Origin: Roseiflexus castenholzii DSM 13941 | GTDB taxonomy: Bacteria > Chloroflexota > Chloroflexia > Chloroflexales > Roseiflexaceae | Length of the DNA: 64,000 nt | Direction of reading: 5' to 3' | Assembly (NCBI RefSeq): GCF_000017805.1 | Contig: NC_009767.1 | Location: forward strand, 5,063,001-5,127,000 | Shown here: one piece after another, positions 1-7,126 of the stretch | How the letters are laid out: each line of letters begins with the position of its first letter | How positions within the stretch are numbered: position 1 is the first letter of the stretch | Translations under genes and position numbers: made by a program | The notes under the pieces: model-generated | The model's database searches: none | Seen by the model: the letters and a program-made list of their open reading frames with translations, nothing else | What the model was told of the DNA's origin: nothing

Positions 1-1472
1 GCGCAACCGCCGACCTGGAATTGGGGTACACGCTGGCAGACGGGCTGGAGTATGTGCGCGCCGGGTTGAAAGCCGGGTTATCTATCGATGCCTTCGCACC
101 GCGCATTTCGTTCTTCTGGGCGATCGGCATGAATTACTTCATGGAGATTGCCAAGATGCGCGCCGCGCGCCTGCTGTGGGCGAAGATTATCAAGCAGTTC
201 GACCCCAAAGATGTTCGCTCGATGGCGCTGCGCACACACTGTCAGACGTCGGGCTGGAGCCTGACCGAGCAGGACCCGTTCAACAATGTGGCGCGCACCT
301 GTATCGAGGCAATGGCTGCCGCACTGGGGCATACGCAGTCGCTCCATACGAATTCGCTCGACGAAGCGATTGCGCTGCCGACCGATTTCTCGGCGCGGAT
401 TGCGCGCAATACGCAACTCTATCTCCAGGAAGAGACCGGCATCTGCAAGATCGTCGATCCGTGGGGCGGCGCGTACTACCTCGAGTGGCTGACCGATGCG
501 CTGGCGCGGCGCGCCTGGGCGCACATCCAGGAAGTCGAGGAACTAGGTGGCATGGCGAAAGCCATCGAAGCCGGGGTGCCGAAACTGCGTATCGAGGAAG
601 CGGCGGCGCGGCGTCAGGCGCATATCGACTCCGGGCGCGAGACGATCGTCGGGGTCAATAAGTATCGCCTGCCCTACGAAGCGCCGATTGAAATCCTGGA
701 AGTGGACAACACGGCGGTGCGCCAGGCGCAGATCGAGCGGTTGAAGAAACTGCGCGCCGAACGCGATGAGGCGCGCACGCAGGCGGCGCTCGATGCGCTG
801 ACCCGCGTGGCAGCCACCGGCGAAGGCAACCTGTTGGAAGCGGCGGTTGAAGCAGCGCGAGCGCGCGCGACGCTGGGAGAGATTTCAATGGCAATGGAAA
901 AGGTCTTTGGGCGCTATAAAGCGACTATCCGCGCAGTGTCGGGGGTGTACGGCAGCGAGTTCAGCGATGTCGAGCAGATCCATCATGTGCGCGCGCTGGC
1001 GGATGCATTCGCTGCGCGCGAAGGGCGCCGTCCGCGTATTCTGGTGGCTAAAATCGGGCAGGACGGGCACGACCGCGGCGCCAAGGTGGTGGCGACGGCG
1101 TTCGCCGACCTCGGCTTCGATGTGGATATCGGTTCACTGTTCCAGACGCCGGACGAGGTGGCGCGGCAGGCGGTCGAAAACGATGTCCATGTGGTTGGCA
1201 TCAGTTCGCTGGCAGCCGGGCACAAGACGCTGCTGCCGCAACTGGTCGAAGAACTGCGCAAACTGGGACGCGACGACATTCTGGTGGTGATCGGCGGTGT
1301 TATTCCGGCGCAGGATTACGAGTTCCTGCGTGAGCACGGTGCAGCCATGATCTTCGGTCCCGGTACGATCATTCCCGTGGCGGCGGAGAAATTGCTCCTG
1401 GAGTTGCAGCGACGATTGCACGGTGATGGCGTCGAGACCGGTCCGACAGTTCAAACACGGGACGCAGCATGA
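1..1472 (+). CDS. mcmA: Methylmalonyl-CoA mutase large subunit, C-terminal part (5' end outside window)
   Basis: This is the 3' portion of an adenosylcobalamin-dependent methylmalonyl-CoA mutase, which interconverts succinyl-CoA and methylmalonyl-CoA in propionate metabolism or the 3-hydroxypropionate cycle. The reading frame is open to the left edge (first full codon at base 3), so the start lies upstream. The visible part contains the end of the TIM-barrel domain (FWAIGMNYFMEIAKMRAARL, then a TSGWSLTEQDPFNN region), a linker, and a C-terminal B12-binding Rossmann domain with the DGHDRG base-off motif; its cobalt-ligating His is encoded at 1068-1070. GGVIPAQDYEFL and FGPGTIIP complete the B12 domain. 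The stop overlaps the start of meaB by 4 bp (ATGA), so the two are probably translationally coupled. The barrel and B12 domain are on one chain, as in large alpha subunits. Confidence 0.95.
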   Translation, partial: ATADLELGYTLADGLEYVRAGLKAGLSIDAFAPRISFFWAIGMNYFMEIAKMRAARLLWAKIIKQFDPKDVRSMALRTHCQTSGWSLTEQDPFNNVARTCIEAMAAALGHTQSLHTNSLDEAIALPTDFSARIARNTQLYLQEETGICKIVDPWGGAYYLEWLTDALARRAWAHIQEVEELGGMAKAIEAGVPKLRIEEAAARRQAHIDSGRETIVGVNKYRLPYEAPIEILEVDNTAVRQAQIERLKKLRAERDEARTQAALDALTRVAATGEGNLLEAAVEAARARATLGEISMAMEKVFGRYKATIRAVSGVYGSEFSDVEQIHHVRALADAFAAREGRRPRILVAKIGQDGHDRGAKVVATAFADLGFDVDIGSLFQTPDEVARQAVENDVHVVGISSLAAGHKTLLPQLVEELRKLGRDDILVVIGGVIPAQDYEFLREHGAAMIFGPGTIIPVAAEKLLLELQRRLHGDGVETGPTVQTRDAA

Positions 1473-2611
1473 GTAACGGGCAACACTCTGCTTCCTCAGA
1501 AGCGATGCCGTTTGGTCTTTCGGTGGTGGAAGGGGTGACCGGCGGGCACGACGGGTTGCCGGGTCAGCAGGTGCATGCGCTGGCAGCGCCGCCGTCCCCC
1601 CGCCGTCGCTTGCTGACGCTCGATGAGTATGTGGCTGGCGTGCGCGGCGGCGACCGGTCGATCCTGGCGCGCGCCATTACGCTGATCGAGAGCAACGCTC
1701 CGGCGCATATGGCGCTGGCGCAGGAAGTGTTGCGCGCGCTGCTGCCGTATACCGGCGGTGCGCTGCGCGTCGGCATCACCGGAGTGCCTGGCGTTGGCAA
1801 GAGCACGTTCATCGAGGCGCTCGGCATGATGCTCTGCGAACGCGGGCATCGCGTGGCAGTGCTGGCGGTCGATCCGTCCAGCAGCATCTCGCGCGGTAGC
1901 ATCCTTGGCGACAAAACGCGCATGGAGCGTCTGTCGCGCCACCCCAATGCCTACATTCGTCCATCGCCAACGGGCGGCAGCCTCGGCGGTGTGGCGCGCA
2001 AAAGCCGGGAAACACTTCTCCTTTGCGAAGCCGCCGGGTTCGATATTGTGCTGGTCGAGACGGTTGGCGTCGGTCAGAGCGAAATCGCAGTGCGTGGGAT
2101 GGTTGATTTCTTCCTGCTCCTGATGCTGGCAGGCGCCGGCGACGAATTGCAGGGCATCAAGAAGGGGATCATCGAACTGGCAGATGCGCTCCTGATCACG
2201 AAAGCCGACGGCGATAACCGCGCGCGCGCGTTGGCAGCGCAGGCAGAGTACACCCATGCGCTGCGCTACCTGACACCTGCCACGGAAGGGTGGCGTCCGC
2301 GCGCCTACATCTGCTCGGCGCAAACCGGCGAGGGGATCGCGGAGATTTGGCGCGAAATCGAACGCTTCCGCGACGAAACGACGGCATCGGGCGTGTTTGC
2401 GGCACGGCGCCGTGATCAGGCGCGCGATTGGGTCTACACCCTGATCGAGGATCATCTGCGCACGCGCTTCTTTGGGCATCCGGTCGTGCAGGGACAACTG
2501 CCTGCCATCGAACAGGCGGTTGTCGAAGGAACGTTGCCGGTGACGACGGCGGTGCAGACGCTGATCCAGGCGTTCGAAAGCGCGCTCCAGGGAGAAGGAA
2601 CCGGCTCATAA
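1469..2611 (+). CDS. meaB: Methylmalonyl-CoA mutase-associated GTPase MeaB (ArgK family)
   Basis: A 380-residue P-loop GTPase of the MeaB/ArgK family, which protects methylmalonyl-CoA mutase and gates cofactor loading. The Walker A motif GVPGVGKST is at residues ~105-113, followed by VLAVDPSSSISRGSILGDKTRM, the family switch region (~130-150), then IVLVETVGVGQSE and the guanine-specificity stretch LITKADGDN. The N-terminal ~45 residues are extra and low in conservation relative to typical MeaB proteins of ~320-330 residues, so a later start is possible, but no better in-frame start with a ribosome-binding site stands out. The ATG overlaps the mutase stop by 4 bp. Function is secure from family and context. 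Confidence 0.95.
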   Translation: MSNGQHSASSEAMPFGLSVVEGVTGGHDGLPGQQVHALAAPPSPRRRLLTLDEYVAGVRGGDRSILARAITLIESNAPAHMALAQEVLRALLPYTGGALRVGITGVPGVGKSTFIEALGMMLCERGHRVAVLAVDPSSSISRGSILGDKTRMERLSRHPNAYIRPSPTGGSLGGVARKSRETLLLCEAAGFDIVLVETVGVGQSEIAVRGMVDFFLLLMLAGAGDELQGIKKGIIELADALLITKADGDNRARALAAQAEYTHALRYLTPATEGWRPRAYICSAQTGEGIAEIWREIERFRDETTASGVFAARRRDQARDWVYTLIEDHLRTRFFGHPVVQGQLPAIEQAVVEGTLPVTTAVQTLIQAFESALQGEGTGS

Positions 2612-2614
2612 AGG

Positions 2615-2916
2615 TCATTCCTTCAGTCGTGCAATAAGTTCTGGCAGATCCTCATCATCACAGGGGGACGGCGACGCAGCGCCAGAATCCAGAACCAGTG
2701 CTCGACGTCATAGACTGCATAGATGATGCGCCGGCGCTCAATGCGAAGACGACGGTTCTCCACACCCTCGCGGAGATTTCAGTGTGTATCACTGCACTTT
2801 CAGGCGGACGCGGTGAGGCTGCGAGGTCGGAAACAATCCGCCGTATTCGCCGGCGCATACAGGCAGATCGCGACAAGCCGCGTGAACTTCCGGCTCGATG
2901 AAGAGATCGCACGCAT
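2615..2916 (-). pseudogene. RelE/ParE-type toxin remnant with multiple frameshifts
   Basis: No single frame gives a protein, but joining frames yields a recognisable RelE/ParE-like toxin. One frame gives CDLFIEPEVHAACRDLP, the next MRRRIRRIVSDLAASPRPPES, the next GVENRRLRIERRRIIYAVYD then VEHWFWILALRRRPP, and the last DDEDLPELIARLKE before the stop at 2615-2617. At least three indels are needed, so the gene is dead. It lies directly downstream of an antitoxin-like frame on the same strand, with its ATG overlapping the antitoxin end. The call depends on recognising the toxin pattern across frames. Confidence 0.7.
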
Positions 2917-3122
2917 ATCCAGTCCTGCGCGACATCCTCCCATCGTAGCGCCCCGGAAGTAGCAGGTCGGGCCGAGATCCGCTCCCTGAGCCTCCGGATC
3001 AGCGCCCGATCTTCCGCCTCTTCGAGCGCACTGAGAATCTGACGCCAAAGATCCGGCGTCAGGACAACCGCAGTCAGCCTACCGTTCTGGTCGAGCATGG
3101 ACGTTGCGGGTAATGTCATCAA
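2916..3122 (-). CDS. Antitoxin-like small protein of a decayed type II toxin-antitoxin pair
   Basis: About 69 codons starting MMTLPATSMLDQNGRL contain a helical middle (LWRQILSALEEAEDRALIRR) and the end pattern SGALRWEDVAQDW, typical of Phd/RelB-like antitoxins preceding a ParE/RelE toxin. The normal stop after the final Trp is missing, so the frame reads on into the dead toxin as far as 2658. Either ATG at 3122 or 3119 could start it. An antitoxin without a working toxin is probably a relic. Function is inferred from arrangement and pattern only. Confidence 0.5.
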
Positions 3123-3292
3123 CGGTCATTGCATCAACCTTACCGCTCAACGGACCAATCAGCACGGCGGCATTGGAGCTCCAGGTCGACGCAAAGGTGC
3201 ACAGCAGGCATCGGGCACAGTTGACAACCCTCGCTCGCCGTCGTATGCTACCCACAGATGTATGGCATGCCCAAACACGGCAGGAGGGATGC

Positions 3293-4045
3293 GTGAGTGA
3301 AAGCGTCGAAATGTACCTGGTGATGACCGCGCTCCTGCGCAGTGCGCCAGATCAACCGGTTCCGCTGTCGTTGCTGGCGAGCAAACTCGGCGTATCACAG
3401 GTTTCCGCCAACGAAATGTGCCATCGTTTGGAGGAGCGCGGATTGCTCTCGTACCAACCGTACAAGGGCGTTACCCTCACGCCGGACGGCGAGGAGTGGG
3501 CACAGCGCATTCTCTCGCGCCGTCGTCTCTGGGTCATCTTCCTTGTCGAAAATCTGGGCATCGATCCAGAGGAAGCCGATACACTGGCGTGCCAGCTCGA
3601 ACACATCACCTCGGAGCGACTGGTTGCGGCGCTCAAAGCCTTCCTGGAACGCGATCCTGAAGCACGTTCATCCATCAACCGCACCCCTCAACCACTCACC
3701 GCCTGCACCGCCGGAATGCGCGGCGTGGTGGCCACCATCGACGTTGAGCCGGCAGCGGCAGCGTTTCTGGCGCAGCAGGGAGTTGTGCCCGGCGCCGACG
3801 TCGGAGTGCTGGCGGTCGGCATCGATGGCGCTGTGCTGCTTCAGGTGGACGACTACCAGGTGGCGCTGGCGTCTGCGCTTGCCGGTCGCATCACGCTCGC
3901 TGCTGGATCGGCGGCGCACACGGCACGGCAGGCTGCATGGCGGCGGTGCAGCGCTTTCTGGTCGTGTGTGCGTGGTGAAGCGCCTCCGTGCCCAATCGAG
4001 AGCGTCGCCGATGAGTCGGAAGTTGCAGCCCTTGCCAGGAGATAA
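3293..4045 (+). CDS. DtxR/MntR-family metal-dependent transcriptional regulator with C-terminal FeoA-like domain
   Basis: A 250-residue regulator starting at GTG 3293, chosen because AGGAGG sits at 3282-3287. Longer upstream reading has no Shine-Dalgarno and runs into the antitoxin remnant. Residues 1-~60 are a winged helix (MYLVMTALLRSAPDQPVPLS, SKLGVSQVSANEMCHRLEERGLL), residues ~65-135 the dimerisation/metal-binding helices (EEADTLACQLEHITSERLV), and ~145-215 an SH3-like FeoA domain (GMRGVVATIDVEPAAAAFLA). A short Cys-containing tail (WSCVRGEAPPCP) follows, which is unusual. Relatives repress iron or manganese uptake when loaded with metal. No feo or mnt genes lie next to it here, so its targets are unknown. 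Confidence 0.85.
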   Translation: MSESVEMYLVMTALLRSAPDQPVPLSLLASKLGVSQVSANEMCHRLEERGLLSYQPYKGVTLTPDGEEWAQRILSRRRLWVIFLVENLGIDPEEADTLACQLEHITSERLVAALKAFLERDPEARSSINRTPQPLTACTAGMRGVVATIDVEPAAAAFLAQQGVVPGADVGVLAVGIDGAVLLQVDDYQVALASALAGRITLAAGSAAHTARQAAWRRCSAFWSCVRGEAPPCPIESVADESEVAALARR

Positions 4046-4108
4046 CCGACGAACGAGCGCCCACGGTGCACCAATCTCCCACTGCTCGACGCCGCCGACC
4101 TGGCATGG

Positions 4109-5611
4109 GTGATGCGGTGTGAGCGGCGTGTCTGGCTCGACGGGCGCAGCGCTCAACCGCCGCAGACTGCCCCCACTGCCGATGCCCGGGCACGCATGAC
4201 GCTGCGTGCCAACCACAAATGCCACATCCTCGCTGCAATTGAAGGAGTCGAAGATTTCTCAGAACTTCCATGGAACGAACGGGTGACCCAGACACGCCTC
4301 GCAATGCAACGCGGCGCAGCAATGATAAGCGGCGCCGCGCTCGAAGCGCCAATCGGCGGTCGCCTGCTACATGGCGCTCCCGACCTTCTGCAACGCCAGA
4401 CTACTGCCGCATCAGGCGCATGGATCTACGAGCCGATTGCCATTGTGCTGCATACCCGACCCACCCGCTGGGAACGGCTCTTGCTCGACTCGTGGCGCTG
4501 GCTCGTCCGGCAAACGCAGGGATGGGATCATGACCCGCCGGGTGAACTGTGGCTCGGCGCGAACGGCTATAGACCAGTATGTATCAAACGCCAGACCGCA
4601 TCGCTCGCTGCGTTCACTGCACAGATACGGCGCGCCATTGCGATTGCCGCCGGGGAAGCCCCACCGATCTGGTTCGATAGCGACCATTGCCCGTTTTGTC
4701 CATGGCGCACCTCGTGTGATGCCGCAGCGCATGACACCCACGACATCGCCCTGATCCCCAGACTGAGTCGGCGGCAAGGGAGCGCCCTACGGCGGCTTGG
4801 CATCCATCGCATCGATCAGGTCATAACGCTCGATCCTGCAACCATGACGACACTGCCGGACCACTCGTCCGCAACGGAGGCACGTCTCCGACGCCAGGCG
4901 CAGGCATTGCTGACCGATCAACCATTACCGGTCAGCGCCGCCATTCCGTCTCTGCCGCAAGTCCGGCTCTTTCTTGACATCGAGAGCGATCCGCAGACGC
5001 GCGAGCCGTGGGCATTCGGGCTTGCCGGCGCACCCGGCGACCGCTTCGTGATTGTCGTGGAACCCCTCGTGGCAGGCAGCGACGTTCGGCTCAACGGCAT
5101 CCCTGTCATTGGGGTGCACAGTGCGCATGAGGGTTGGCAGCGCGTGCTCCACGCCGTGCGCGCGACAGGAGGTGCGCTGGCACACTGGGGAGAAGCCGAG
5201 CGCCTGATGCTCGAGCAGAGTGCGGATCCGCACACATACCAGGAACTCATCCCCCTCATGATCGATGCACAACGCGAACTGTACAAGCGCGTCGTACTTC
5301 CGACACCCCGCCAGAGCGACCAGCGCGGCGGCGGATTAAAAGCCGCTGCGCGCTGGCTGGGGTGGAGGTGGTCCCCAGGCGCCGATCACTGGACGCTGGC
5401 ATGGGAGGCATACCGGCAGTGGCGGGCACAACCATCGCCAGCCAATGTTTTCGATAGACTGACGCCGGCAATCGTCTATCTGGCAACCGATGTCGAGGCG
5501 CTGGCGGCAGTCTGGCGCTGGCTCGACGCTTTTGTGGCATCGATCAATGCAACCAGCGCGCCTCAAGACGGGCATGCAGATCGAGATACCGCAACCAACC
5601 GCGAATGCTGA
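4109..5611 (+). CDS. TM0106-family RecB-like putative nuclease
   Basis: About 500 residues resembling the TM0106 group of RecB-like proteins: an N-terminal PD-(D/E)XK-like region with a Cys cluster (CPFCPWRTSC, residues ~196-205) that in relatives may bind Fe-S, then a C-terminal RNase H-like domain beginning LFLDIESDPQTREPWAFGL, with the acidic DIE motif, and ending with AIVYLATDVEALAAVWRWL. The start is uncertain. GTG 4109 is the first standard start, but the upstream codons in the same frame read LLDAADLAW, which matches the family N-terminus, so translation may begin upstream at a non-standard codon near 4046-4082. It follows the DtxR gene by ~60 bp and overlaps the 3' end of the convergent DinB-like gene by 68 bp. 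Biological role unknown. Confidence 0.75.
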   Translation: MMRCERRVWLDGRSAQPPQTAPTADARARMTLRANHKCHILAAIEGVEDFSELPWNERVTQTRLAMQRGAAMISGAALEAPIGGRLLHGAPDLLQRQTTAASGAWIYEPIAIVLHTRPTRWERLLLDSWRWLVRQTQGWDHDPPGELWLGANGYRPVCIKRQTASLAAFTAQIRRAIAIAAGEAPPIWFDSDHCPFCPWRTSCDAAAHDTHDIALIPRLSRRQGSALRRLGIHRIDQVITLDPATMTTLPDHSSATEARLRRQAQALLTDQPLPVSAAIPSLPQVRLFLDIESDPQTREPWAFGLAGAPGDRFVIVVEPLVAGSDVRLNGIPVIGVHSAHEGWQRVLHAVRATGGALAHWGEAERLMLEQSADPHTYQELIPLMIDAQRELYKRVVLPTPRQSDQRGGGLKAAARWLGWRWSPGADHWTLAWEAYRQWRAQPSPANVFDRLTPAIVYLATDVEALAAVWRWLDAFVASINATSAPQDGHADRDTATNREC

Positions 5612-6011
5612 GCGGACCCAACTGATTGTGTTGCACGCGCGTGGACTCGGTGCGTGGATCGGCAGCGCAGCGCCGCGCGATATTCACCGTTTCGTCGCGT
5701 GTGTTAAGGAACACATCGATCAGGTCGGGGAAACGCAAATCCACCGGCGGTTCATACTCGTCCATCTCATCATTAATGAACGGCTCGCCGAGCGCCACAC
5801 GCATCCGGCGCTGCCCCCAGCGTTCAAGACCGATAATGTGCCGGAGTTGCCGGCAATTGGCGGGGGTATCGGCGATAGCGGTCATGCGCGCCTTGAGTTT
5901 CGCCCCAGACGCGGCAAGCGTCTCTGCCCACTCCGTCGTGGAGCGACTCGTCGCTGGACGTTCTACTGCCAGACGCACGATGACATCGCGCAGAATCTCG
6001 TGAAGTGACAT
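5544..6011 (-). CDS. DinB-like four-helix protein
   Basis: A 155-residue protein starting MSLHEILRDVIVRL. The pattern HIIGLERWGQRRMRVALG, PDLIDVFLNTRDETV, and a C-terminal GPLSIRGWLRYLDLHARLEARWL resembles the DinB/YfiT-like four-helix fold, in which three His residues bind a metal. His in the second helix and the DLHARLE His are visible. Relatives include mycothiol- or bacillithiol-dependent transferases, but many are uncharacterised. Its start lies 4 bp after the stop of the upstream DUF983 gene, so the two form a small operon. Its 3' end overlaps the convergent nuclease gene by 68 bp. Confidence 0.7.
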   Translation of the reverse strand: MSLHEILRDVIVRLAVERPATSRSTTEWAETLAASGAKLKARMTAIADTPANCRQLRHIIGLERWGQRRMRVALGEPFINDEMDEYEPPVDLRFPDLIDVFLNTRDETVNIARRCAADPRTESTRVQHNQLGPLSIRGWLRYLDLHARLEARWLH

Positions 6012-6014
6012 GGA

Positions 6015-6368
6015 TCAATCTTCCCGTATCGAGCCGGTCAAATACAGAATGCCCGCCCACAGAGCGCGCGCGTAGCGGTAGAACCAGAGGGCGAAGAGGA
6101 CCGAAACAAGCGTCAATGCCACGATCAGGGTCCAGACCGGCATATCGGTAAAAAACGCGAGCGCCGCGCCGCTGACCGCCACCGATGAGGTGGCGACCGT
6201 ATTGATCGCCATCCCGCCGCTGAATTCACCCGCACCACGCTCAAAGACGATACCGCACACCGGGCAGCGCACATTCATGGTGAAACGCGAACGAAACATG
6301 CGCCCGCGCTGGCATGCCGGGCAGGTGAGGAGCAGACTGAAGAACAAGACACGGAACACGCGCTGCAT
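6015..6368 (-). CDS. DUF983 family small zinc-ribbon membrane protein
   Basis: A 117-residue protein with CPACQRGRMF near the N-terminus (residues ~16-25) and a second pair VRCPVCGIVFERGAGEF (~34-50), together a four-Cys zinc ribbon, followed by two hydrophobic segments (INTVATSSVAVSGAALAFF and WTLIVALTLVSVLFALWFY). This layout is the DUF983 family, whose members are often near haem or cytochrome assembly genes; no such neighbours are present here. First gene of a two-gene operon with the DinB-like protein, 4 bp apart. Exact role unknown. Confidence 0.8.
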   Translation of the reverse strand: MQRVFRVLFFSLLLTCPACQRGRMFRSRFTMNVRCPVCGIVFERGAGEFSGGMAINTVATSSVAVSGAALAFFTDMPVWTLIVALTLVSVLFALWFYRYARALWAGILYLTGSIRED

Positions 6369-6409
6369 GGCGGTGACGGGTGAGGGTTAAGATATTCTTT
6401 ATGATCCCT

Positions 6410-6461
6410 AAACAAAACGAGAATTGGAACTGAGACAGACTGCTCAATTCACAATTCTCGT
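6410..6461 (-). terminator. Intrinsic terminator downstream of tRNA-Val
   Basis: Read on the minus strand, perfect arms ACGAGAATTG (6452-6461) and CAATTCTCGT (6417-6426) enclose a 25-nt loop region and are followed by TTTGTTT. It lies just past the 3' end of tRNA-Val on the same strand. Confidence 0.75.
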
Positions 6462-6470
6462 CCTGCGGGA

Positions 6471-6547
6471 TGGTGGGCGATACTGGACTCGAACCAGTGA
6501 CCTCCACGATGTCAACGTGGCGCTCTAACCAACTGAGCTAACCGCCC
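6471..6547 (-). tRNA. tRNA-Val (anticodon GAC)
   Basis: On the minus strand the acceptor stem GGGCGGT (6541-6547) pairs with ATCGCCC (6475-6481). The D-arm reads AGCTCAGTTGGTTAGAGC, the anticodon stem CCACG/CGTGG encloses loop TTGACAT giving anticodon GAC (Val), and the T-arm contains GGTTCGAGTCC. The 3' CCA is encoded (6471-6473). All arms fold, giving a 77-nt standard tRNA. Confidence 0.97.
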
Positions 6548-6632
6548 TTCTGCGAAGTATATGGTAGCACTCCAGACGGGGGATGTCAAGCGATGGACGA
6601 ATGACTTCACTGCGCAAAGCGGTAACCACGAA

Positions 6633-6808
6633 ACCACGAAGGTCACCAAGGGACACGAAGGACATGCGCTGCATGTTCATTCCCCTTCGTGCGCTTCGGG
6701 TCCCTGGTGTTTACTTCACGGCACAAAGCAACCACGAAGGTCACCAAGAGACACGAAGGACATGCGCTGCATGTTCATTCCCCTTCGTGCGCTTCGAGTC
6801 CTTGGTGG
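6633..6808. repeat. Two direct copies of a ~78-bp palindromic repeat
   Basis: Copies at ~6633-6709 and ~6731-6808 share the core ACCACGAAGGTCACCAAG, a central ACATGCGCTGCATGTTCATT and an inverted-complement right half CCTTCGTGCGCTTCG...GTCC.TGGTG, so each copy can fold into a long hairpin. The copies differ at a few positions. No coding function is apparent. Confidence 0.8.
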
Positions 6809-6846
6809 TTCAGCCGGTGTGCAGTGGACTTATGAATCAATTGACA

Positions 6847-6876
6847 TTGACGCACTTTTCTTCGCTATGCTATACT
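6847..6876 (+). promoter_or_regulatory. Sigma70-type promoter of the metH transcript
   Basis: TTGACG (6847-6852) and TATACT (6871-6876) are separated by 18 bp and lie just before the SAM riboswitch aptamer, placing the start near 6883. Confidence 0.65.
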
Positions 6877-6889
6877 ACCACATAAAGAT

Positions 6890-7061
6890 GCTCATCCAGA
6901 GGAGTGGAGGGACCGGCCCGACGAAGCTCCGCCAACCCGTGGCCGCAGGTCGTGCAATCGCCGCACCGGCGCTCCGGCTAGAGGGTGGCAATTCCGGCAG
7001 CGCAGGCTGGAAGATGAGCGGTGATGAGGCATCCGGAACCTCACGCGCGCGCGTGGGGTTC
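6890..7061 (+). promoter_or_regulatory. SAM-I (S-box) riboswitch with terminator expression platform
   Basis: The conserved SAM-I core is readable: CCAGAGGAGTGGAGGGACCG, GGCCC, a GCCAACC stretch, then GGTGGCAATTCCGGCAGC and the closing AGATGAGC. P1 is formed by GCTCATC (6890-6896) and GATGAGC (7013-7019). Downstream a GC-rich hairpin (GAACC 7036-7040 pairing with GGTTC 7057-7061, around a CACGCGCGCGCGTG stem) is followed by TTTGTT, so SAM binding should favour termination. It sits ~65 bp ahead of metH, which fits feedback control of methionine synthesis. Confidence 0.95.
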
Positions 7062-7126
7062 TTTGTTAATCCGGTGAGCGTCATTGCTCATCGCATTCCT
7101 GCTATCAGTTCTTACGAGGTGTTTCC

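Noticed and set aside
1496..2497. 333-codon frame opposite meaB
   Set aside because: Antisense shadow; meaB motifs are intact on the other strand.
3104..3292. Upstream extension of the DtxR-type gene
   Set aside because: Runs through the antitoxin remnant and lacks a ribosome-binding site; GTG 3293 has AGGAGG.
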